A stretch of 6,553 nucleotides of DNA from Fibrobacterota bacterium. Its GTDB lineage: Bacteria; Fibrobacterota; Chitinivibrionia; Chitinivibrionales; JANQEN01. Below the pieces are notes generated by a model, which was not told the origin of the DNA, made no database searches, and saw nothing but the letters and a program-made list of their open reading frames with translations. The stretch is taken from positions 1-6,553 of the forward strand of contig JAUXBV010000202.1 of NCBI GenBank assembly GCA_030619215.1. Direction: 5' to 3'. Below are positions 1 to 5,098 of the stretch, piece after piece; positions within the stretch are counted from its first letter, which is position 1; each line of letters opens with the position of its first letter. Position numbers and translations under genes: made by a program.

Positions 1-39
1 GGGATAATAAACTGTCCATAACCGCAACCGGCTATCTAT

Positions 40-69
40 GTATTACAATACGAAGTATTACAATACGAA
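40..69. repeat. Perfect tandem 15-bp repeat with palindromic core, candidate activator site
   Basis: The 15-base unit GTATTACAATACGAA occurs twice back to back (40-54 and 55-69) with no mismatch. Each unit contains the inverted repeat GTATT-AC-AATAC, so there are two adjacent two-fold-symmetric sites. They lie about 110-136 bases before the start of transcription predicted from the sigma-54 promoter at 149-165. That is the usual zone for enhancer-binding activators of sigma-54 polymerase. The repeat is directly visible; its use as an activator site is inference from position and symmetry, and the regulator is unknown. Confidence 0.5.
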
Positions 70-105
70 ATTGATCAGGTTTTCGCAAGCTTTATAATAA
101 AAAAC

Positions 106-127
106 AGGGAAAAATCCCCTCTTTTTT
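106..127 (+). terminator. Weak terminator-like hairpin with T tract
   Basis: AGGG and CCCT can pair around a short A-rich loop, and the stem is followed by CTTTTTTG. The stem is only four base pairs, so the call is weak. If real, it would end a transcript entering from outside the left edge and insulate the sigma-54 promoter that follows. No upstream gene end is recognisable in bases 1-100. Confidence 0.3.
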
Positions 128-148
128 GTAAAATTAGAAGGCTCTCTT

Positions 149-165
149 TTGGCATGATCATTGCA
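149..165 (+). promoter_or_regulatory. Sigma-54 (RpoN) promoter of the thioredoxin-selenoprotein operon
   Basis: TTGGCATGATCATTGCA matches the established -24/-12 consensus (YTGGCACGRNNNTTGCW) at every defined base except one C-to-T change. The GG (151-152) and GC (163-164) elements are exactly 12 bases apart. Transcription should begin near 175-176. That leaves a leader of about 27 bases containing the ribosome site AAGGAGG (191-197) and places the thioredoxin start at 203. Sigma-54 promoters need an ATP-dependent enhancer-binding protein, for which the repeats at 40-69 are candidate sites. Confidence 0.8.
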
Positions 166-202
166 TTCTTATATTAGTAAAATATATGCAAAGGAGGTAA
201 CA

Positions 203-514
203 ATGTCATTGCAAACAACTGATGCAACATTTGAAAATGATGTTATAAAATCAGAGGAGCCTGTTCTGGTTGATTTCTGGGCGCCGTGGTGCGGACCCTG
301 CCGTATGGTGGGTCCTGCTATTGACAAGCTCGGTGAAGAGGTTGACGGTAAAGCAAGGGTTTTCAAGATGAATGTTGATGAGAATCCTGCAACTGCGACA
401 AAGTATGGCATAACCGGCATACCTACGGTTATAATCTTTCGAAGCGGCAAGGTTGAAACACAATTGATGGGTGTTCAGCAGAAAAATGTGTATAAAAATG
501 CACTTGGGATATAA
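203..514 (+). CDS. trxA: Thioredoxin
   Basis: This is a 103-residue cytoplasmic thioredoxin of classical length, a dithiol-disulfide oxidoreductase that reduces disulfides (and selenenylsulfides) in target proteins. It has the full active site W29-C30-G31-P32-C33, the buried acidic residue D24 in VDFWAPW, and the cis-proline P74 in the GIPT loop opposite the active site. There is no signal peptide. The start at 203 is preferred because AAGGAGG lies five bases upstream. An in-frame TTG at 161 lies within the sigma-54 -12 element, upstream of the predicted transcript start. The stop is followed after 14 bases by the start of the probable selenoprotein gene, so the two are almost certainly co-transcribed. 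Whether this is the general thioredoxin or one dedicated to that partner is unknown; the gene symbol reflects the family only. Confidence 0.96.
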   Translation: MSLQTTDATFENDVIKSEEPVLVDFWAPWCGPCRMVGPAIDKLGEEVDGKARVFKMNVDENPATATKYGITGIPTVIIFRSGKVETQLMGVQQKNVYKNALGI

Positions 515-528
515 TGTGAGGTATATGA

Positions 529-696
529 ATGATATATAGAAAAATTATAGGCATCGTTATTGGTGCAGCGATAGGGCTTCTGATCGGTTACCTGGGTAGC
601 TGCGCCGGTAGCGGGGGAGTCAGTTGACCCATGACATCAAATCCCTGGTCAGGGATGATTTTCGGTGCAATTTTCGGGTTTTTGCTGGTGATGTAG
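529..696 (+). CDS. Probable selenoprotein: DUF6132-like two-helix membrane protein with in-frame TGA
   Basis: An ATG at 529, with GTGAGG at 516-521, opens a frame that meets TGA at 625-627 and then continues in the same frame to TAG at 694-696. The 55-residue product has helix 1 (residues 5-23) with glycines at 8, 12, 16 and 20, a loop with C25 and the TGA residue 33, and helix 2 (43-55) with glycines at 42, 46 and 50. Both helices are glycine zippers. After the TGA the protein reads PMTSNPWSG. From memory, DUF6132 proteins have a conserved Cys-Pro-x-Thr-Ser-Asn-Pro here, so the TGA replaces the conserved Cys, the usual signature of selenocysteine. A SECIS-like hairpin follows. No other confident gene in the window contains internal TGA, which argues against a reassigned genetic code. 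The basic N-terminus (R4, K5) suggests that the loop with C25 and Sec33 is periplasmic. Function is unknown; a redox role is inferred. Without Sec insertion, a 32-residue peptide would result. Confidence 0.8.
636..659 (+). promoter_or_regulatory. Candidate bacterial SECIS hairpin
   Basis: ATCCCT (641-646) pairs fully with AGGGAT (651-656) around the four-base loop GGTC (647-650). Below it, a two-base 5' bulge (AA, 639-640) is followed by a short lower stem ATC/GAT (636-638 with 657-659). The loop begins 19 bases after the TGA. From memory, the E. coli fdhF SECIS has the same GGUC loop, 18 bases after its UGA, with a 5'-side bulge. The structure is visible in the sequence; SelB binding is inferred. 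Confidence 0.72.
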
Positions 697-739
697 AAAA
701 AAGGTTTATTTGCCACCGGCACTTCGCACCACAAGGGCA

Positions 740-802
740 CTTCGTCTTCGTCACCGGATTGTTATTGATCTTTCGAGGAAGAGAATAAAGACGAGGACGA
801 GG
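740..802 (+). other. Long imperfect hairpin from CTTCGTC and GACGAGG repeats
   Basis: CTTCGTCTTCGTC (740-752) can pair with GACGAGGACGAGG (790-802) over 13 consecutive positions, two of them G-U. The loop contains a second small hairpin, TCTTT (769-773) with GGAAGA (777-782). The 3' arm belongs to a purine-only-plus-C low-complexity run (790-812). No T tract follows, so it is not a classical terminator. It lies about 45 bases after the selenoprotein stop and could stabilise the 3' end of that transcript or be an intergenic repeat. The rest of 697-930 shows no gene. Confidence 0.4.
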
Positions 803-930
803 AGGAGGACGATTAAAAACTTATGGATAGGAAGGATTCAGGGAAAGGTGGAATGGCATTATAAAATAGCCTGTATTTAAAAGATACTAATCAAATATCC
901 TTTGAGCTTTTTTATCGAGAAAAGTAAACA

Positions 931-1158
931 ATGAAAAAAGTTGCTATTATAAACCTGGATATCTGCGATCCCCGGAAGTGCGCTCCTGCCAATGGAGTCT
1001 GTGTTGCTGTGAAGGGATGTAAGCATAAATTGTTAATACAGGAAGACCCTTTTGACCCGCCAATGCATCTTTATGCTGATATGTGTATCGGATGTGGTGA
1101 CTGCGAGAAAGAGTGCCCCTTAAAGGCTATAAAAATAAGGCATGGCTCCTATATGTAA
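931..1158 (+). CDS. Small ferredoxin resembling the Fe-S N-terminus of RLI/ABCE1
   Basis: The product is 75 residues with eight cysteines. The C-terminal half has a textbook [4Fe-4S] motif, C52-x2-C55-x2-C58-x3-C62-P. The N-terminal half (VAIINLD-x-C12-x4-C17, then C24 and C30) recalls the metal-binding domain (Fer4_RLI) before the ferredoxin domain of RLI/ABCE1 proteins, but its Cys spacing is looser. No ATPase domain follows, so this is a stand-alone ferredoxin-like protein, probably a cytoplasmic electron carrier; its partners are unknown. The ribosome site is weak (GAGAAAAG near 917-924), yet the ATG is the only sensible start. It lies more than 230 bases after the selenoprotein gene and points at the convergent ferredoxin gene ending at 1399, so it is probably transcribed alone. 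No convincing promoter was found. Confidence 0.85.
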   Translation: MKKVAIINLDICDPRKCAPANGVCVAVKGCKHKLLIQEDPFDPPMHLYADMCIGCGDCEKECPLKAIKIRHGSYM

Positions 1159-1171
1159 ATATCCCTTTTTC

Positions 1172-1398
1172 ATTGACCATTTACTTTTACTTCTGTGTTT
1201 CCCCTCCCTTCAGCCTTCGCTATTAGCTACGGCTTGACGAGTACGGTCGGGGCACTGAATTAAATTGGCCATTGGCCATTTAACATTTCTCTGTGACAAA
1301 ATTTCTTTTATCTTTTAACCTTAATTTTTTCTCTGTGTCTCTGTGCCTCTGTGGCAAATCTTTTAAATCTAAAATCTTAAATCTGCAATCTAAAATCA
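1172..1398. repeat. Intergenic simple-repeat tract between convergent genes
   Basis: This gap contains several short degenerate tandem repeats. ATTGGCC occurs twice in a row (1264-1277), with a variant ATTGACC at 1172-1178. CTCTGTG occurs three times with an 8-base period (1331-1353), plus a fourth copy at 1289-1295. A run of AATCT/AAATCTTAA-like words fills 1357-1398. A weak hairpin AGCC...GGCT is possible near 1211-1235. There is no clear T-tailed terminator for either flanking gene and no ORF worth calling. Confidence 0.6.
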
Positions 1399-2241
1399 TT
1401 AAACCCACTCTTCTTTCAGAATCTCCCCCTGCAGGCCTATCACGATGCTCTTAATGGGAATCTTTCTTTCGGCCTGTGCAACCGCTTGCTGTGCAAGGTG
1501 CAGGAAGCCGCTGCAGCAGGGAACCTGCATGGTAAGTATGGTAAGGGTATTGATTCTAGCGTCGTCTATGAGAGCTACCAGCTTATCCAGGTAAATTTCC
1601 TTTCCATCGTCAAGCTTGGGGCATGCAATTATAAGGGTTTTACCCTTCAGAAAATCCTTGTGAAAGTCGCCCAGGGAAAAGGCGGTGCAGTCCGCTGCAA
1701 GCAGCAGGTCGGATCCCTGGTAGTGCGGGGCATTGGGCGAGATTAGGTGCATTTGAATTGGCCAGTGAGAGAGCTCTGCCGGGCGTTTGCCTCCATGATC
1801 GCTTTCGGAATCCGTATCCTTCTGAAAAGCCATCGCCTTTGAGCCTGGACAGCCTTGATGTATGGGTGGTATCATCGCGGTCTCCTTTTCTTCCGGTATT
1901 TCAATATTATTTTCCTTAAGATATTCTATTGCCTGCTCCAGGTATTCATCCTGATTATGGTCGCGCAGGTGTTTAATATGCGCTTTTATAGTGTTAGGGC
2001 CGGCTTTGACAATGTTTACCATAACCTTTTTCTCGTCATACACTTCCGCTTCGCGTTCCTCAACTGTTATGGCATCTTCCGGGCAGTGTCCCAGGCAGGC
2101 ACCGAGGCCGTCACACATGATATCGCTGACCAGCCTGGCTTTACCGTCAATGATCTGGATAGCGCCTTCAGGGCAGTTGGGTATGCATAATCCGCAGCCA
2201 TTGCATTTCTCTTCATCGATTTTGATTATTTTTCGCTTCAT
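1399..2241 (-). CDS. Two-cluster [4Fe-4S] ferredoxin with Cys-rich C-terminal domain
   Basis: This 280-residue soluble protein starts with a two-cluster ferredoxin domain. The first cluster motif is canonical, C13-x2-C16-x2-C19-x3-C23-P. The second is C43-D-G-L-G-A-C49-x3-C53-P, in which the usual second Cys is missing. A charged linker (about 60-125) leads to a C-terminal domain with conserved-looking cysteines in C131-P-G-S, C185, C207-P and P-C242-C243-S-G, which could bind another metal centre. I recognise the arrangement as a conserved ferredoxin-like family of anaerobes annotated only as a 4Fe-4S binding protein; its reaction is unknown. The start is well supported by AAAGGAG (complement of 2248-2254), six bases before the ATG. 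It is transcribed convergently with the small ferredoxin and is probably monocistronic. An electron-transfer role in the cytoplasm is inferred. Confidence 0.88.
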   Translation of the reverse strand: MKRKIIKIDEEKCNGCGLCIPNCPEGAIQIIDGKARLVSDIMCDGLGACLGHCPEDAITVEEREAEVYDEKKVMVNIVKAGPNTIKAHIKHLRDHNQDEYLEQAIEYLKENNIEIPEEKETAMIPPIHQGCPGSKAMAFQKDTDSESDHGGKRPAELSHWPIQMHLISPNAPHYQGSDLLLAADCTAFSLGDFHKDFLKGKTLIIACPKLDDGKEIYLDKLVALIDDARINTLTILTMQVPCCSGFLHLAQQAVAQAERKIPIKSIVIGLQGEILKEEWV

Positions 2242-2675
2242 CGTTTACTCCTTTATTGTTTTTATCTAATAATTAAAATACTTTTTTGATAAAAAATGCA
2301 AGGCATGGTAATAATAATTACTAGTAACTCGTTGTCACTTATATATTATCTATTTTCATGCCAAACTTTATCGATTATGAGAATCTTGTTGCCCATGCAG
2401 TTATAACATATAGAAATAAAAGTAGTTAGGTAGTTATTGATAAAGTTAATACTGAAGTCAAAAAGTGCGCTTTTTTCGCAATTATGAAATTGAGAATGGT
2501 CGACTGACATTATAAAAAATTAAAATAATAAGACATAATTGTATATCGATACATAGATTTTGTCAATTGGAGTATCATTTAACCCGGATTGTTCATGATT
2601 TTATCCCGTTGAATATTATAAGAATAGTAGTAAGATGGGATTAATTTTTTATTAAATTCGATTTAATTTTATAAT

Positions 2676-2701
2676 GTGCTTGATAAATTAAGCACTTTTT
2701 T
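2676..2701 (+). terminator. Orphan rho-independent terminator
   Basis: GTGCTT (2676-2681) pairs with AAGCAC (2690-2695) in six Watson-Crick pairs plus a G-T closing pair, and TTTTTT follows directly (2696-2701). This is a credible plus-strand terminator, but no plus-strand gene precedes it within 1500 bases. It could end a short non-coding RNA starting in 2250-2650 or be a relic of a lost gene. Confidence 0.5.
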
Positions 2702-2806
2702 AAGCAGTTGTTAAATTTTTTGTGCTAAAATCACAAAACTCTCCTACGTTTTATTAATAACAGAAGTAATACTGTGTAAAGTTGATCAATTGACGATGGA
2801 CAAACA

Positions 2807-2835
2807 TTAACCAATAAGGTAAACTTCGATATATT
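2807..2835 (+). promoter_or_regulatory. Possible sigma-70-type promoter of the DUF3472 gene
   Basis: TTAACC (2807-2812), a 17-base spacer and TATATT (2830-2835) resemble -35 and -10 elements with four and five of six consensus bases. In so AT-rich a region such matches arise easily by chance, so confidence is low. The leader would be about 55 bases. Confidence 0.25.
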
Positions 2836-2898
2836 AACTATAGTATCCCAACAATAATCAAATAATAAAATTCTACCTTTATCTGAGGAGGAGCTATC

Positions 2899-4389
2899 AT
2901 GGGGCAAAAACATTTCACGTCTTTCGCTTCGATTCCTCACAGCCTTGTATTCTTGAAAGGCATTAAGCACAACTATTTAAAGTGGAACATAATTTGTATT
3001 ATTGCTATCTCATCTATTCAGGCGCAAAACTCCGCGCCATCATCACATTTCTCCTTTCGTTTCGATAATAATACTCGCGGTGAAATCTTGATCAACGAAG
3101 TACGAATCCCCTCAAGTGGGGTGGCGATGTACACCTATTATGAATCATTAGGGTGGAGTGGCAATGCCGGTGGTTATGGAGGTATTCAGGAGCATCCGTA
3201 TAATAATGGAAAGCCCTATATTTTCTCTATATGGGATAATCCCGCTCAATCAGACTCAATTAAAGAGGTTGATGTGGGATTTGGCACAGAGACAGAATCT
3301 TTTGGCGGTGAAGGAACAGGTCTTAAGTCGATGAATTTCGTACTTGGCTGGGAACCGGATGTCTGGTATGCCCTCGTGGCTCGCTGCTGGCCTGTTGGTA
3401 CGCACACATACTACGCTTACTTTGTCCGTGACGGAACGAGTGATATATGGCGTCACCTGGTTACTATGGATGTTTCCGCTGAAAATGCGCTAATGTCTCC
3501 AAGCAGTAGTTTTATAGAGGATTGGAGTAGTACCGGTGCTAACGCCAGAGAAACCAATATTCGCAAGGCCTGGAAATATGCCGGAGGAAACTGGTACCCC
3601 ATGGAAAGCGGATATTATTCTGTTAATAAGAATGACATAGAACCAGGTGGTCGTTCATATAACTACCGCACTAACTGGGATGGAGGCATTAAAGAAGACG
3701 CTACAGGTAAATATTATTACATGATCTCGGGCGGTGCATCTACCGCACCCACCTGTGATAACGGTACAACATTCTCAATTCCACGCCCGGGAGAAATTGC
3801 ACCCGATTATCCTTCATTCAATGTAGCAACCTTACATGCTAAAGTCTCCGGAACAGACCTGATTGTATCATGGTATAGAGACTCAACTACTCTGCCTCTA
3901 TTAACTTATACTTTTGAAGTGTTTAATGATTCCAACTGCAGCGGAACAGCACTTGCGTCTGTCTCAAAAACCGAGCCTAAAAGAGGAGCCGACACATTAG
4001 ATATATCATCACTAACGCCAGACAGTAAAAAATATTTCTTGCGTATGTCAGTAACCGATATTTTGGTCAATGAAGTAATACCGAAAATAATTCCTTTCGG
4101 TTATGGAGTTGGCATCACACAAAACAGTGCTTCTTACTCATACAACAGATTGAATATCCGCCTTGACAATCACGGAACACTTCAATTCTCAGTATTAAAA
4201 AATAGCAACTACACACTATCTCTGCGAACACTGAACGGTTCTGAGATTATACGCAACAAAATGAGACTCTCCGCAGGGATTCAATCAATAAAACTCTTAG
4301 AAAGATGCTCTGCCGGAGCATATATAGTCAGTATTTCAGAGGAGTCTGGAATTACAGGTAGAAATATTGTTTTTTATAATGGTAAGTAA
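2899..4389 (+). CDS. Exported DUF3472-domain protein with C-terminal sorting-like domain
   Basis: The product is 496 residues. A hydrophobic segment at 29-40, ending at Q-A-Q near 41-43, looks like a signal peptide with an unusually long N-region. The start is fixed by the strong site GAGGAGGAG (2885-2893) just before the ATG. Residues about 52-280 form a DUF3472-like domain, with its typical Y-G-G-I-Q (93-97) and F-S-I-W-D (109-113) motifs; this domain is common in secreted proteins, sometimes with carbohydrate-active ones, and its activity is unproven. Residues about 300-395 look like a fibronectin III-type beta sandwich. From 437 to the end, an N-Y-T-L-S-L...G-A-Y-I-V-S-I pattern with a short basic end recalls the type IX secretion sorting domain of the FCB group. 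It is probably secreted or displayed on the cell surface. It has no co-directional neighbour, so it is likely monocistronic. Confidence 0.85.
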   Translation: MGQKHFTSFASIPHSLVFLKGIKHNYLKWNIICIIAISSIQAQNSAPSSHFSFRFDNNTRGEILINEVRIPSSGVAMYTYYESLGWSGNAGGYGGIQEHPYNNGKPYIFSIWDNPAQSDSIKEVDVGFGTETESFGGEGTGLKSMNFVLGWEPDVWYALVARCWPVGTHTYYAYFVRDGTSDIWRHLVTMDVSAENALMSPSSSFIEDWSSTGANARETNIRKAWKYAGGNWYPMESGYYSVNKNDIEPGGRSYNYRTNWDGGIKEDATGKYYYMISGGASTAPTCDNGTTFSIPRPGEIAPDYPSFNVATLHAKVSGTDLIVSWYRDSTTLPLLTYTFEVFNDSNCSGTALASVSKTEPKRGADTLDISSLTPDSKKYFLRMSVTDILVNEVIPKIIPFGYGVGITQNSASYSYNRLNIRLDNHGTLQFSVLKNSNYTLSLRTLNGSEIIRNKMRLSAGIQSIKLLERCSAGAYIVSISEESGITGRNIVFYNGK

Positions 4390-4766
4390 TAAGGAGTAAT
4401 TTTGAAAAATATCGCAGAAACAGTAGTTAATTTAACATAATACTCAGGACTTCCACATATAAAAGTGGCTGAAAATAACAAGGGACGGTTTAATAAGAAA
4501 CAAGGATTTCAGTTGATAATGGTGCGAGGCTTTCCCCCTCGACAAGCTCGATGCAACGCTTTTTGTGGAGGTGAGCGGGAATTTTATCTTTCCACAAATT
4601 ACAATGCTTAAGAATTCTCCTTTTAATCCTGTTTGGGCAGGGCTTAGGTCGAAATGACAAAAATCCTATTATGATACAGTCCCCTGTGACCCAGGTTTAA
4701 AAAAGACTATAACCAATCGCTGCAGCAGGTAAACTGCTGAGCTATACGTTTAGAAATAAAAAACTA
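4390..4766. other. Intergenic region without a gene
   Basis: After the DUF3472 stop comes AAGGAG and a TTG-led reading frame of only 12 codons (4402-4440), too short to call. The rest contains small inverted motifs such as CGAGG...CCTCG and TCGACAAGCTCGA (near 4525-4552), and a stretch ending in GTCGAAATGACAAAAA (about 4649-4664) of the kind common in intergenic junk. No terminator with a good T tract is evident. Confidence 0.5.
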
Positions 4767-4950
4767 ATGAGAAAAAGGCATAAAGATACTTCGAGACAAT
4801 CTTGGTGCCGATAATGCTTTGCGTTTTATGGTTGAGATCGAAAGAGCTAAGGGTGATAGTGTAGCACAGTTTCAAAATCTGCTTAAGGGAAAATCTGTAA
4901 CTACCATTCACAAACATATTTTAGCAGCAAAAGCCAAAAAGCGGATATGA
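4767..4950 (+). pseudogene. Small gene remnant or frameshifted small protein
   Basis: From 4777 to the TGA at 4948-4950 the frame reads like a real protein: G-I-K-I-L-R-D-N-L-G-A-D-N-A-L-R-F-M-V-E, then a K-rich end K-A-K-K-R-I. It has amphipathic helices and no low complexity. It has no start codon in frame: a TGA lies at 4768-4770. The only nearby ATG (4767) is in another frame and joins this one if a single A is removed from the run AAAAA (4772-4776), giving a 60-residue protein. An internal ATG at 4828 has no ribosome site. The pattern 'ILR-x-x-LG-x-x-xALRF' recalls small antitoxin-like proteins, but I cannot name a family. It is either a decayed gene or one hit by a sequencing indel. Confidence 0.5.
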
Positions 4951-4997
4951 CACTACATGGCTATACGGATATACAAATAAATTTGTTTAAATGCCAG

Positions 4998-5018
4998 CTT
5001 GTCTGGTGCGAAGTGCCG
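4998..5018 (-). repeat. Dispersed intergenic repeat, inverted copy of 717-735
   Basis: CTTGT-CT-GGTGCGAAGTGCCG here matches the reverse complement of 717-735 (CTTGT-GGTGCGAAGTGCCG) apart from a two-base insertion. The uninterrupted shared core is 14 bases. Both copies lie between genes in otherwise unrelated surroundings. Here it is followed by the small hairpin CCGA-TTCA-TCGG (5016-5027). A perfect short inverted repeat, ACAAAT-AA-ATTTGT, lies just upstream at 4973-4986. The rest of 4951-5098 holds no gene. Confidence 0.45.
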
Positions 5019-5098
5019 ATTCATCGGTGCGCTAGGTATTCTTTACTTCGTCAGGATCATTACCTTACGTGGTTTTAATAAATGACGGTGGAAAATGA

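Larger units (their letters stand above)
2242..2898. other. AT-rich intergenic region with no gene recognised
   Basis: About 650 bases separate divergent genes. The region is strongly AT-rich and has no ORF with credible protein features. It must hold the promoters of both flanking genes. The supportable elements are an isolated terminator-like hairpin (2676-2701) and a weak sigma-70-type promoter (2807-2835). A TTGGCATG on the minus strand (complement of CATGCCAA near 2356-2364) lacks the matching -12 element. Confidence 0.55.

Noticed and set aside
161..202. Extended thioredoxin N-terminus from the TTG at 161
   Set aside because: The TTG is part of the sigma-54 -12 element and lies before the predicted transcript start; AAGGAGG fits the ATG at 203.
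529..696. The TGA at 625 as an ordinary stop, a pseudogene, or a reassigned sense codon
   Set aside because: Codons after the TGA keep the conserved motif and second helix, a SECIS-like hairpin follows, and no other confident gene here has an internal TGA. A recent nonsense mutation remains possible but explains the hairpin poorly.
1172..1398. CRISPR array in the repeat-rich gap
   Set aside because: Repeats are only 5-8 bases, tandem and degenerate, with no spacer structure.
1486..2269. Plus-strand frames opposite the two-cluster ferredoxin
   Set aside because: They are antisense shadows of a clear Fe-S protein gene and lack ribosome sites.
2349..2364. Minus-strand sigma-54 promoter upstream of the two-cluster ferredoxin (TTGGCATG)
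   Set aside because: At the required 12-base distance there is TAGAT, without the GC of the -12 element.
2731..2970. Minus-strand 79-codon frame overlapping the DUF3472 start
   Set aside because: It overlaps a well-supported ribosome site and gene start and has no recognisable protein features.
4402..4440. Twelve-codon TTG-led peptide after AAGGAG
   Set aside because: Too short and without any supporting feature; the ribosome-site-like bases overlap the stop of the upstream gene.
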